Shown here: positions 53,526-61,883 of the stretch, one piece after another
How positions within the stretch are numbered: position 1 is the first letter of the stretch
How the letters are laid out: each line of letters starts with the position of its first letter
Source of the DNA: Lachnospiraceae bacterium
GTDB lineage: Bacteria > Bacillota > Clostridia > Lachnospirales > Lachnospiraceae
Reading direction: 5' to 3'
DNA: 64,000 bases
Assembly (NCBI GenBank): GCA_024692715.1
Contig: JAILMH010000003.1
Coordinates: forward strand, 1 to 64,000
Position numbers and translations under genes: made by a program
The notes under the pieces: model-generated
What the model saw: only the letters and a program-made list of their open reading frames with translations
Databases searched by the model: none
What the model was told of the DNA's origin: nothing

Positions 53526-55142
53526 CTATTTCAGTGTCCAGAATTCCACATCCCAGGTCCATCGTCCGGCCCTCAGGGTAAGTGTTTTTTCTTTCTTATA
53601 TTTCATATTGAGATCTGCCTCATCAAAGACTTCATCATAATCTTTGATATAAGAAACAACACTGTATTCTCCATTCTGAACTTTATTTTTAATCTCTTCT
53701 CTATAATCAAGATGTTGCTTAAAGAGCCCGCCCGCATACGGGAACTGCTCCTGTGAACTCTCTGATTTCAGATATCTGTCATAGAATTTCTGCGTTATTA
53801 CAAACGGCTGGCCCGTATTATAAACGTAGATATCATTTTTCACCCCATAATACGCAAGCAAAGGATATAGATACATATCCCCTTTATTGCTGTCCATTAT
53901 GGAGATTGCCTCATCCCATGCCTGATAGTTCTCAGCAGTCATCTGCGATTTAGGAAGTCTCGCATCAGTCCTATAGATCGTAAAGCACATAAGCATGACG
54001 TAGAATACCGAAAATATCACATATTTAGCATTCTTTCCGGCTGACGGCTTCCATCTTTCCATCAATATAAGAGCTTCGATGACCAGCGCTGGAACAAAAA
54101 GCTCCAGATAATACGAAAGCCAGGCGCCATCATTCTGTCCTATATAAAGGAGACAGATACCTGCGACCACCATGTGTCCAAACAGAAGAAAATCTATTTT
54201 TTCAAGTTTCTTCTTAAATATCGTGAGCAGGATGAAAAACGAAGCCGCTACAAAAAGCATAAGGAACATTCCGCCGATAGACATTATCTGCGAAAAGTTA
54301 TATGCCTCACCGCTCATCTTAACTGTTCCTCTGGTGACAGTTCCTGAAATCCCCTTTCCGGGGCCCTTTGCAAGATAGATCACAAAGGTCCAGAACATCG
54401 GACACTTCCACTGTATCAGTCCAGCAAGAGCACCTGCCGTCACTGCCATTGAGCCCAGATACTTAAAGCAGTCTTTCTTCGAAATAAACAAAAAGAAATA
54501 TGCCGTAGCCGTACCTGCTATAAGCAGGAAGTATTGCTTTGTGAAAAATATCAATACCGTAAGGACTGCGATCATGACCGGTCTGAACCTCATCTTTTCT
54601 TTAGATAAAAGATAAAGGATAAGAACCATCATGAACAAGCCCATACTGTCTGGAACTGCATTCACATAGCTGTAACGCCAGTGACAATTTATCAAAAACA
54701 AAAATGTCAGAATCGGCCCCACAGGTGTCTTCGCATATCTGGCGGTCATTTTGGCTCCAAGAATCGCAGAGCCGATTATGCACGCAAAGGTGACAAGATA
54801 GTGCAGCAGCACCAGATCTATATGTATAAAAAGGCCAAAAAATGCTGTAACCAGCGAATACAGCGGTCCATACAGATAGATCATAGCCGGCATATCCTGC
54901 TTTAATACCTCAGCTGAATACGGATTTATTCCCTTGAGAAATTCATCTGTAAGCAGTACATTTGCCGCTTCACGATATTCATTTGGAATATTGACATCCG
55001 TAAAGGTATGATTTAATATCCCCGCCAATAGATAGATCGTATAAAGTACCGCCGGTACTGCAAGCCACGAAACGGGATCACCGGTAAAAGATTGCCGGAT
55101 ACGGATGTATCCGGCACTTATCATATTCTTAAATTTATTCAT
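53526..55142 (-). CDS. Polytopic membrane protein, GT-C-like glycosyltransferase candidate
   Basis: A 538-residue integral membrane protein with about 11-12 hydrophobic segments, beginning MNKFKNMISAGYIRIRQSF. The loop after the first span contains DVNIPNEYREAANVLL with an acidic residue in the place where GT-C enzymes have catalytic Asp/Glu; the final 100 residues are soluble and outside. I do not recognise a named family with certainty. It is one gene with a terminator and lies 8 bases after the DUF6465-like gene, so both may be co-transcribed. Confidence 0.7.
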   Translation of the reverse strand: MNKFKNMISAGYIRIRQSFTGDPVSWLAVPAVLYTIYLLAGILNHTFTDVNIPNEYREAANVLLTDEFLKGINPYSAEVLKQDMPAMIYLYGPLYSLVTAFFGLFIHIDLVLLHYLVTFACIIGSAILGAKMTARYAKTPVGPILTFLFLINCHWRYSYVNAVPDSMGLFMMVLILYLLSKEKMRFRPVMIAVLTVLIFFTKQYFLLIAGTATAYFFLFISKKDCFKYLGSMAVTAGALAGLIQWKCPMFWTFVIYLAKGPGKGISGTVTRGTVKMSGEAYNFSQIMSIGGMFLMLFVAASFFILLTIFKKKLEKIDFLLFGHMVVAGICLLYIGQNDGAWLSYYLELFVPALVIEALILMERWKPSAGKNAKYVIFSVFYVMLMCFTIYRTDARLPKSQMTAENYQAWDEAISIMDSNKGDMYLYPLLAYYGVKNDIYVYNTGQPFVITQKFYDRYLKSESSQEQFPYAGGLFKQHLDYREEIKNKVQNGEYSVVSYIKDYDEVFDEADLNMKYKKEKTLTLRAGRWTWDVEFWTLK

Positions 55143-55150
55143 ATAAAAAA

Positions 55151-55519
55151 TTAAATTCCAAAGCTTCCTTCATCAGAGTCATTAACCACGAAATATGCAG
55201 CCGACTCTTCTGGTTTGATGTAATAAGTAACCTTTTTGACATCTGAAAGTGACTTGCCAAGATCCTTAGTCCAAACCTCTGCAAATCTTGCATTCAGATC
55301 ACTGCCTGATACTTCTTTTCCCTGAAACTGAAGAACATATTCATAAACCGGAGTCTTCTTTGCAGGTGATTTTTTTGCTGTAGTCTTCTTTGCCTCAGTT
55401 TTTTTTGCTGCAGGCTTAGCGTCTGCTGCCTTAACTTCCTCTGACTTCTTTTCTACTGCAGCCTTAGGTGTAATAGCTGCTGTTGTTGATGGTACAGCTC
55501 TTCTACGTGTAGGTGCCAT
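55151..55519 (-). CDS. Lys/Ala-rich protein with C-terminal DUF6465-like domain
   Basis: A 122-residue protein. Residues about 20-60 are made of Ala-Lys repeats (PAAKKTEAKKTTAKKSPAKK), like histone H1 tails or other nucleic-acid-binding tails. The C-terminal 65 residues (YEYVLQFQGKEVSGSDLNAR then VKKVTYYIKPEESAAYFVVN) have a compact beta-alpha pattern and resemble DUF6465. Function is unknown; DNA or RNA binding by the tail is an inference. A strong promoter lies upstream. Confidence 0.72.
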   Translation of the reverse strand: MAPTRRRAVPSTTAAITPKAAVEKKSEEVKAADAKPAAKKTEAKKTTAKKSPAKKTPVYEYVLQFQGKEVSGSDLNARFAEVWTKDLGKSLSDVKKVTYYIKPEESAAYFVVNDSDEGSFGI

Positions 55520-55654
55520 AATACTCCTCCTTATTTAGTTCAAAAGGCTTTTGATGCCATTTTGTCGTTCCCTATAAATACTTTCAAGGCTCTCCGCAAA
55601 CCCTCCACGCATCAAGCCTGTTCCTACTTTTATACAAAAATAAGTATCTTATAA

Positions 55655-55683
55655 ATAGTATCGCAGATTAGTTTTGGTGTCAA
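55655..55683 (-). promoter_or_regulatory. SigA-type promoter of the DUF6465-like gene
   Basis: On the minus strand a perfect TTGACA, 17 bases, then TACTAT (four of six). The start codon lies about 135 bases downstream, so the leader is long. Confidence 0.7.
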
Positions 55684-55842
55684 ACTCCTAACTTGTATTA
55701 AAATCCGTGGAGTTTACATTTCGTTCAAACTTTCTTTTAAGAAAATTAATTTTAGAATAGATTTTATTTCATTTTCTTTACTTAATATATAATCATACAA
55801 ACAAACATGACAGATTCAAAGCAAAAACTTTTTCATAATACT
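55684..55842. other. AT-rich gene-free spacer
   Basis: With the flanking promoter and hairpins this completes a gene-free stretch of about 400 bases (55520-55927). I see no coding frame, tRNA or repeat here. Confidence 0.5.
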
Positions 55843-55921
55843 GCCGGAGTACGAAAGTGCTCCGGCATCCTCCCTTTTAAAGACAATTTAAATGCCCTGC
55901 AGATTTTTCAACCTGCAGGGC
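55843..55921 (-). terminator. Two tandem hairpins after fba
   Basis: GCCCTGCAG (55894-55902) pairs with CTGCAGGGC (55913-55921), and TGCCGGAG pairs with CTCCGGCA further on (55846-55867). On the minus strand neither has a strong T-run, so termination could be inefficient or they may protect the message end. Confidence 0.5.
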
Positions 55922-55927
55922 TTATTT

Positions 55928-56866
55928 TTATGCTTTATTTTCACTTCCAAGAACATTTATGATCTTGTCGTGTACGATTTCTTTTACATAATTGCGACCG
56001 TCACCAATATACTGACGAGGGTCAAAGTGTGAAGGATGCTCTGTAAGATGCTCACGGATTCCGGCTGTCATTCCAAGACGAAGGTCAGAATCAATATTTA
56101 TCTTACAAACCGCACTCTTTGCAGCTTCCCTAAGCTGTTTTTCCGGAATGCCGACTGCATCTGCAAGTCCGCCGCCGAATTCATTGATTATCTTTACATA
56201 CTTAGGCGGTACTGATGAAGATCCATGAAGTACGATTGGAAAGCCCGGAAGCTTCTTTACGATCTCCTCAAGGATATCAAGACGGATATGCGGCTGTGTG
56301 CCGGGCTTGAACTTATAAGCACCATGGCTTGTTCCAATTGCGATAGCAAGTGAATCAACACCTGTTCTCTCAACAAACTCTACAACCTGATCAGGATCTG
56401 TATACTGTGCCTTTTCAGCAGAAACATTTACATCATCTTCTACTCCTGCAAGTGTTCCAAGCTCTGCTTCTACCACAACACCATGCTCATGAGCATAATC
56501 AGCAACTCTCTTTGAAACATCTACATTTTCATCGAACGGCTTTGAAGAACCATCGATCATTACTGATGTAAAACCACTATCAATACATTCTTTACATACC
56601 TCAAAATCAGCGCCATGATCCAGATGAAGTGCTATCGGGATCTCTGGATGAAGCTCAACTGCTGCCTCTACCAGTTTCTTAAGATATACTGAATTTGCAT
56701 ATTTTCTGGCTCCTGCAGATGCCTGCAAAATAACCGGAGAATGCAGCTCTGCTGCAGCCTCTGTGATACCCTGTACGATCTCCATGTTATTAACATTGAA
56801 TGCACCTACAGCATATCCACCAGCATATGCTTTCTTGAACATTTCTGTTGTTGTAACTAATGCCAT
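55928..56866 (-). CDS. fba: Fructose-bisphosphate aldolase class II
   Basis: This zinc aldolase splits fructose 1,6-bisphosphate in glycolysis. The 312-residue protein has ALHLDHGADFEVCKECIDSG near residue 78 with zinc-binding His, TSVMIDGSSKPFDENV, EAELGTLAGVEDDV, GTSHGAYKFKPG and VLHGSSSVP. It is preceded by its own promoter although it follows dagK in the same direction. Confidence 0.97.
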   Translation of the reverse strand: MALVTTTEMFKKAYAGGYAVGAFNVNNMEIVQGITEAAAELHSPVILQASAGARKYANSVYLKKLVEAAVELHPEIPIALHLDHGADFEVCKECIDSGFTSVMIDGSSKPFDENVDVSKRVADYAHEHGVVVEAELGTLAGVEDDVNVSAEKAQYTDPDQVVEFVERTGVDSLAIAIGTSHGAYKFKPGTQPHIRLDILEEIVKKLPGFPIVLHGSSSVPPKYVKIINEFGGGLADAVGIPEKQLREAAKSAVCKINIDSDLRLGMTAGIREHLTEHPSHFDPRQYIGDGRNYVKEIVHDKIINVLGSENKA

Positions 56867-56932
56867 AACTTACCCCTTTCCTACGCCTCTCTCTTGTAAA
56901 ATATTTACACATTAACAGGTGTAATCAAGCGA

Positions 56933-56961
56933 ATTATAGCACCTTTTTACACTCCAAACAA
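56933..56961 (-). promoter_or_regulatory. SigA-type promoter of fba
   Basis: On the minus strand TTGTTT, 17 bases, then a perfect TATAAT. The -35 lies inside the last codons of the lipid kinase gene. It explains separate high expression of fba. Confidence 0.75.
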
Positions 56962-57863
56962 GGTATCTCAATTCCCGATGGTACTACCATTTCAATACAT
57001 TTCTGCATATTTGTAAGGTCAGCCACCTTTGGTCTTCCACCATATTCACCATCCAACGTCCACGGAATCTCTTCCTCTGAAGTAAACCTTATATGTCTTG
57101 TTTTGAAGTTGATTATGAACTGATTGTCATTGGCTCCTGATATGATATCCGCTGCAATATCTGTGAAATCCTGCAGCTGTACCGGATTTCTGATCAATGT
57201 CACTTCAAAAAGTCCATCGTCAAGATAAACATCCGGTCCTGTTATACTTTCAATCCCACCGACAGAAAGCGAATTACTGATCATTCCAAACAGGAAATCA
57301 TCCTCAAGAAATCCACTATCATATTCTACCTTCATATGGTAGGTCTTGACCTGAGGAAGTCTTATGGCAGCTTCAATAAGATATGCTAAATGCCCAAAGG
57401 TATTTTTCATATCCTGCTTCGTCTCGTAGGAAACATCAGTGAACAGACCAAAGGCTGCCACATATACGAAATAATTATTATTAAATTTTCCCATATCAAA
57501 GGCTTCGATCCTTCCATCGACGATGGTTTCCGCCGCCTTTAACATATTTCTTGGTATTTTGATCGATCTGGCAAAGTCATTAGTGCTTCCTGCGGGAACA
57601 TATCCGATTGGAATTTTCTCCTCGCAACGAAGCATTCCTGTAACAACTTCGTCGAGTGTCCCATCTCCTCCGCTGCAGGCGATCATATCAAAGCCTTCTT
57701 TTCTATTAATAACGGCTTCAATAGCATCACCCTGTTTCTGCGTAGGAAATACAGTAACCTCGAATCCGGCTTTGGCAAAGATGTCTATGATGTCGAGCAG
57801 ATTGCTGCGTATCTTTGCCATTCCGGCATGTGGATTATAGATAAATAACATTTTACCTGTCAT
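56934..57863 (-). CDS. Diacylglycerol/lipid kinase family protein (DagK/YegS-like)
   Basis: A 309-residue lipid kinase: KMLFIYNPHAGMAKIRSNL at the N-terminus, the ATP motif ACSGGDGTLDEVVTGML near residue 65 and IGYVPAGSTNDFARSI near residue 90. In Gram-positive bacteria DgkB-type enzymes recycle diacylglycerol released during lipoteichoic acid synthesis. That would fit the phosphopolymer genes in this window, but substrate is not proven. It lies 15 bases after crh. Confidence 0.9.
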   Translation of the reverse strand: MTGKMLFIYNPHAGMAKIRSNLLDIIDIFAKAGFEVTVFPTQKQGDAIEAVINRKEGFDMIACSGGDGTLDEVVTGMLRCEEKIPIGYVPAGSTNDFARSIKIPRNMLKAAETIVDGRIEAFDMGKFNNNYFVYVAAFGLFTDVSYETKQDMKNTFGHLAYLIEAAIRLPQVKTYHMKVEYDSGFLEDDFLFGMISNSLSVGGIESITGPDVYLDDGLFEVTLIRNPVQLQDFTDIAADIISGANDNQFIINFKTRHIRFTSEEEIPWTLDGEYGGRPKVADLTNMQKCIEMVVPSGIEIPCLECKKVL

Positions 57864-57878
57864 AGCGAACTTACACCC

Positions 57879-58148
57879 TTAAACAGCTGCCTTAGCTTCT
57901 CCAGTCAGGTACTTAACGATATTTTCAGATGCTGCATCTTCATCAACACCATCTGTTACAACATCAACGTCATCACCATTTTTAAGTGCGAGTGTCATCA
58001 TTCCCATGATACTCTTAGCATTAACATGCTTTGAATCATACTCAATATAAACGCTTGAATCATACTGACTTGCCATCTGAACAAGCATGGCAATTGGACG
58101 GGTATCCATATCTTCTTTCATTGATACAGTTACAGTCTGTTTCTTCAT
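57879..58148 (-). CDS. crh: Crh-like HPr paralogue with Asp at position 15
   Basis: Crh is an HPr homologue that is phosphorylated only on Ser46 by HprK and then acts with CcpA. This 89-residue protein keeps Ser46 exactly in the motif NAKSIMGMMTLAL. At residue 15, where HPr has His and Bacillus Crh has Gln, it has Asp (MDTRPIAM). So it should not carry PTS phosphate. It follows whiA by 39 bases, the place of crh in the Bacillus yvcJ-yvcK-yvcL-crh block. A strong GGAGGAG site precedes the ATG. Confidence 0.88.
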   Translation of the reverse strand: MKKQTVTVSMKEDMDTRPIAMLVQMASQYDSSVYIEYDSKHVNAKSIMGMMTLALKNGDDVDVVTDGVDEDAASENIVKYLTGEAKAAV

Positions 58149-58187
58149 AAATAAATCTCCTCCATTTCAAGCCCGGCTATAACGATG

Positions 58188-59096
58188 TCAGTTTTCCTGC
58201 TTTCGTAAATCATCTGCGATCTCACTGAGCTTTCGCAATCTGTGATTGACTCCTGACTTACCTACCGGCGGATCTAATAGATTTCCAAGCTCCTTCAAAG
58301 CCGCCTCCGGATTAGCAAGCCTGATCTCCGCCATCTGTCTGAGCGGCTCACTCAAACGAATGAAGCCTCCATGATCTCTGATATATTCTATATCGTTAAC
58401 CTGCTTTATCGCAGCACTTACTGTTTTGGCTATGTTGGCCGTCTCACAGTTCACTCGGCGGTTTACAGCATTGCGCATTTCTTTAACTATACGGGTGTTT
58501 TCCATATTCATGAGTGCCTGATGTGCTTCCATTATATTAAGCATATCGATTATCTGCTCGCCCTCTTTAATATATACCACAAAATACCTTTTTCTTTGAA
58601 CTATTTTGCTTTCTATATCAAAACTGTTGACAAGCTCCTGAAGCATTTCTGCCTGTGATTGCCGGGCACAAACTATTTCAAGATGATATGACCTCACAGG
58701 ATTATTCATTGATCCTGAGGATATAAAAGCGCCGCTTATGAAAGCTCGGCGGCAGCACATTTTTTCTACAAGAAGTCGCGAAAAGTCCCCGCTGCCCTCT
58801 CCAATTTTTAACATTTCAGAGACAAGCACCGCGTCCTTACCATCGATCTCCAACATATAGACATTATCATGAGCACGTCTTACACGCACGTTACAACGTA
58901 TTCTACATGTTTTTTGCAATAATGTAAAGCAGATTTTAGCGATATCAACATTCTCTGTTTGTATGCTGATCTGTTGTTTTTTTGCATCATACGCGCCGCA
59001 AAATTGAAAGATAGCAGCAAGCTCTGCTATCTGACAATGTCGCGCTGATGGTATATATGAAGCAATCTCATGCTTCACTTCTGACGAAAATGACAT
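58188..59096 (-). CDS. whiA: Sporulation/division regulator WhiA
   Basis: WhiA combines a degenerate LAGLIDADG homing-endonuclease-like domain with a C-terminal helix-turn-helix and in Bacillus affects division and chromosome segregation. The 302-residue protein begins MSFSSEVKHEIASYIPSARH, has RRAFISGAFISSGSMNNPVRSYHLEI near residue 115 and ends with LGNLLDPPVGKSGVNHRLRKL. It follows rapZ by 6 bases. Confidence 0.95.
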   Translation of the reverse strand: MSFSSEVKHEIASYIPSARHCQIAELAAIFQFCGAYDAKKQQISIQTENVDIAKICFTLLQKTCRIRCNVRVRRAHDNVYMLEIDGKDAVLVSEMLKIGEGSGDFSRLLVEKMCCRRAFISGAFISSGSMNNPVRSYHLEIVCARQSQAEMLQELVNSFDIESKIVQRKRYFVVYIKEGEQIIDMLNIMEAHQALMNMENTRIVKEMRNAVNRRVNCETANIAKTVSAAIKQVNDIEYIRDHGGFIRLSEPLRQMAEIRLANPEAALKELGNLLDPPVGKSGVNHRLRKLSEIADDLRKQEN

Positions 59097-59102
59097 AAAT
59101 GA

Positions 59103-59969
59103 TTATTTCCTGAGTGCATCCTTGTAAATATCACGATGCTCTATTTTTATCCCGTAGCTGCCTTTAGCGCTGAGTCTTTCATAGAGCTTATTTGCAAGAG
59201 TTACACTTCTATGCTTTCCGCCCGTGCAGCCAATTGCTATCACAAGCTGATTTTTTCCTTCGATCACATAATTAGGTATAAGGAATTCGACCATATCCTC
59301 GAGCTTATCGAGAAACATTCCTGCTTCCTTAAACTGCATTACATAATCCTGAACCTCTTTATCGTTTCCGGTATGAGCCTTAAGCTCTTCTATATAATAT
59401 GGATTTGGAAGAAATCTCACATCAAATACCAGATCTGCATCATTTGGAATACCATATTTATATCCAAATGAAAGGATCGTGATAAAAAGATTCTTATAGT
59501 CTTTATTTTTTGAATATATCTCACCGATCTCAGCCTTCAGCTCTCGTGTGAGCATATGACTTGTATCTATGATATAGGTAGCGTTTTTTTTCATCCAGGA
59601 AAGCATTTCACGCTCTCTTGTTATTCCATCCTCTACCCTGCCATGAGCAGTAAGAGGGTGCGCACGCCTTGTCTCCTTGAATCTCTTGATCAGAACATCG
59701 TCTGTCGCATCAAGATAGAGGATATCATAGCTGTATCCCTGCTCCATAAGCTCTCGAAGTGCTGCATCTGCATCCTTTAATCCGGTTCTTACATCTATAC
59801 CGATAGCAACCTTCTGAAGTTCACTGTTGGGAGCATAGGCAAGCTCGGCAAATTTACCGATCAGCTTGACCGGCAGATTGTCTACACAGAAATAACCCAA
59901 ATCTTCCAGCATTTTCAGTGCAGTGCTTTTTCCGGCACCACTCATTCCCGTTACAATGACAAACTTCAT
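59103..59969 (-). CDS. rapZ: RapZ/YvcJ nucleotide-binding protein
   Basis: In E. coli RapZ is an RNA-binding adaptor that controls GlmS; in Gram-positives YvcJ is a GTPase-type protein. The 288-residue protein has the Walker A VTGMSGAGKSTALKMLED at the N-terminus and a C-terminal domain with IAIGCTGGKHRSVTLANKL. It lies between murB (2-base gap) and whiA. No yvcK gene lies between them here, unlike Bacillus. Confidence 0.95.
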   Translation of the reverse strand: MKFVIVTGMSGAGKSTALKMLEDLGYFCVDNLPVKLIGKFAELAYAPNSELQKVAIGIDVRTGLKDADAALRELMEQGYSYDILYLDATDDVLIKRFKETRRAHPLTAHGRVEDGITREREMLSWMKKNATYIIDTSHMLTRELKAEIGEIYSKNKDYKNLFITILSFGYKYGIPNDADLVFDVRFLPNPYYIEELKAHTGNDKEVQDYVMQFKEAGMFLDKLEDMVEFLIPNYVIEGKNQLVIAIGCTGGKHRSVTLANKLYERLSAKGSYGIKIEHRDIYKDALRK

Positions 59970-59971
59970 TC

Positions 59972-60883
59972 TCAGAATTCTCCTATCATACAGACTTCAG
60001 GCTCCAGCTTTACGCCAAAGCGTTCCTTCACCTTTTCCTGTACCTCAAAAATCACATCATGTACATCTGCTGCAGACGCATTGCCTGCATTGATCACAAA
60101 TCCGCAGTGCTTTTCAGAAACCTTGGCTCCGCCTATAGTGTATCCGGAAAGTCCCGCATCCATTATAAGCTTCCCTGCAAAATATCCCTCCGGCCTCTTA
60201 AAAGTACTTCCTGCACTCGGAAACTGGAGCGGCTGCTTTGCAAGTCTCTGAGCCTTCAGCTCATCCATCTTTGCTTTGATATCTTCCGGATTTCCTTTTT
60301 TCAGCTTAAAGGTTGCCGCTGTAACAACTATTTTAGCCCTGCGGCATATGCTTGTCCTATACCCAAATGCCATCTCTGCATTTGAATATCTGATGAATTC
60401 TCCATCCGGAGCCACTGCATCAACCTCGGTGACTATGTCCTTCATTTCTCCGCCATAGGCACCTGCGTTCATGACCATAGCGCCGCCCACTGAGCCCGGG
60501 ATTCCCGAAGCAAATTCCAGCCCTGTGAGCCCATGCTCAAGCGCTGTCGATGCCACCTTTGAAAGCATGGCACCCGCACCTGCGGTGATAACATCACCAT
60601 TTACCTTTATTTCATTAAAACCATTTCCTATCCATATCATGACTCCGTCGTAGCCATGATCTCCGACCAGCAGATTGCTGCCGTTTCCAAGGATAAAATG
60701 CTCTCTTTCAACAAGATTAAGGTATTTAATAAGCTTTTCAAGCTCTTCCTGATTAGCCGGCTTAATAAAGTATTTTGCGGGACCGCCTACACGAAATGTC
60801 GTATGCTTATTCATAGGCTCATCCTTGAGCACTTCACTTTCGGGTATCAGTTCCTTAATATAATCAAAAAAATATTCACTCAT
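59972..60883 (-). CDS. murB: UDP-N-acetylenolpyruvoylglucosamine reductase MurB
   Basis: MurB is the FAD-dependent reductase that makes UDP-N-acetylmuramic acid. The 303-residue protein has NTHTTFRVGG-type start (NKHTTFRVGGPAKYFIKP), LGNGSNLLVGDHGYDGVMI, GIPGSVGGAMVMNAGAYGGE and QFPSAGSTFKRPEGYFAGKL with the catalytic Ser. The pattern is that of type II MurB. It lies between the ROK kinase and rapZ. Confidence 0.97.
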   Translation of the reverse strand: MSEYFFDYIKELIPESEVLKDEPMNKHTTFRVGGPAKYFIKPANQEELEKLIKYLNLVEREHFILGNGSNLLVGDHGYDGVMIWIGNGFNEIKVNGDVITAGAGAMLSKVASTALEHGLTGLEFASGIPGSVGGAMVMNAGAYGGEMKDIVTEVDAVAPDGEFIRYSNAEMAFGYRTSICRRAKIVVTAATFKLKKGNPEDIKAKMDELKAQRLAKQPLQFPSAGSTFKRPEGYFAGKLIMDAGLSGYTIGGAKVSEKHCGFVINAGNASAADVHDVIFEVQEKVKERFGVKLEPEVCMIGEF

Positions 60884-60886
60884 TAA

Positions 60887-61825
60887 TCAAAGTACCAGCT
60901 TAGCTGCTCCATAAATTCCACCGTCGTTTCCAAGTATGGCACGTGTGAACTTTGTCTCACGGCTTGCATGGAAGACATATTTCTTAAAGTTCTTTGTGAT
61001 GAAAGGCATGATGACTTCACCTGAAAGGCTTACTCCTCCGCCGATCACGAAGATCTCCGGATTGAGAACACCTGCGATATCTGCAAGTCCTTTGCCAAGG
61101 TACTCTCCGAACTTCTCTGCAACTCTTGTTGCTACAGCGTCTCCGGCCTCTACAGCATCCCATACATCCTTTGCTGTATGCTTCTTCTCTCTCATAAGAC
61201 TTGGCTCATCAGTATTTGCAAGCTCTCTCTCAAGAAGTCTTACGATGCCTGTTGCTGAAGCGTACTGCTCGAGACATCCGTGATTTCCGCAATTGCAGGC
61301 AAGCTCTTCATCGTCCTGGATGTGGATGTGTCCGATCTCACCGGCTGCTCCTGTTGTACCCTCAAGGATCTTTCCATTGATGATGACTCCGCCGCCGATA
61401 CCGGTTCCGAGTGTTACCATTACAAGGTTCTTAAAGCCCTTTCCGCTTCCCATCCATGCTTCACCAAGTGCAGCAACGTTGGCATCATTTCCGGCTTTTA
61501 CTTTCATTCCATTGAGATATCCTGCAAGCTCTTCTGCTACATTGAAGACATTTTCCCAGTGAAGATTGACTGCTTTACGGATAACACCTGTCTCATCAAC
61601 CGGGCCCGGAAGTCCGATTCCAGCGCCTTCAACTTCATCAGCCGCAATATTTCTCTCTTTCATTTTATCAAGCACTGAAGCTGCAATGTCAGGAAGGATA
61701 GCCTTTCCGTTATCCTCTGTACGTGTAGGGATGCTCCACTTCTCAACAAGCATACCATCATTTGTAAAAAGTCCAATCTTAACTGATGTTCCTCCAACAT
61801 CAATACCGAACGCATATTTTTTCAT
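60887..61825 (-). CDS. ROK family sugar kinase, probable glucokinase
   Basis: A 312-residue ROK kinase: AFGIDVGGTSVKIGLFTNDG (ATP), VMVTLGTGIGGGVIINGKI and the zinc motif CNCGNHGCLEQYASATG. These features match Gram-positive GlkA-type enzymes that phosphorylate glucose. The track start is upstream of the AAGGAGA site; the ATG at 61825 follows it. The gene is in an operon with hprK and crh, so it fits control of carbon flow. Confidence 0.9.
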   Translation of the reverse strand: MKKYAFGIDVGGTSVKIGLFTNDGMLVEKWSIPTRTEDNGKAILPDIAASVLDKMKERNIAADEVEGAGIGLPGPVDETGVIRKAVNLHWENVFNVAEELAGYLNGMKVKAGNDANVAALGEAWMGSGKGFKNLVMVTLGTGIGGGVIINGKILEGTTGAAGEIGHIHIQDDEELACNCGNHGCLEQYASATGIVRLLERELANTDEPSLMREKKHTAKDVWDAVEAGDAVATRVAEKFGEYLGKGLADIAGVLNPEIFVIGGGVSLSGEVIMPFITKNFKKYVFHASRETKFTRAILGNDGGIYGAAKLVL

Positions 61826-61883
61826 CTCAACAAGTCTCCTTAATTTCCCAATTTTTCCCAAAGCTGTTTTAAGAGTATTTTAC

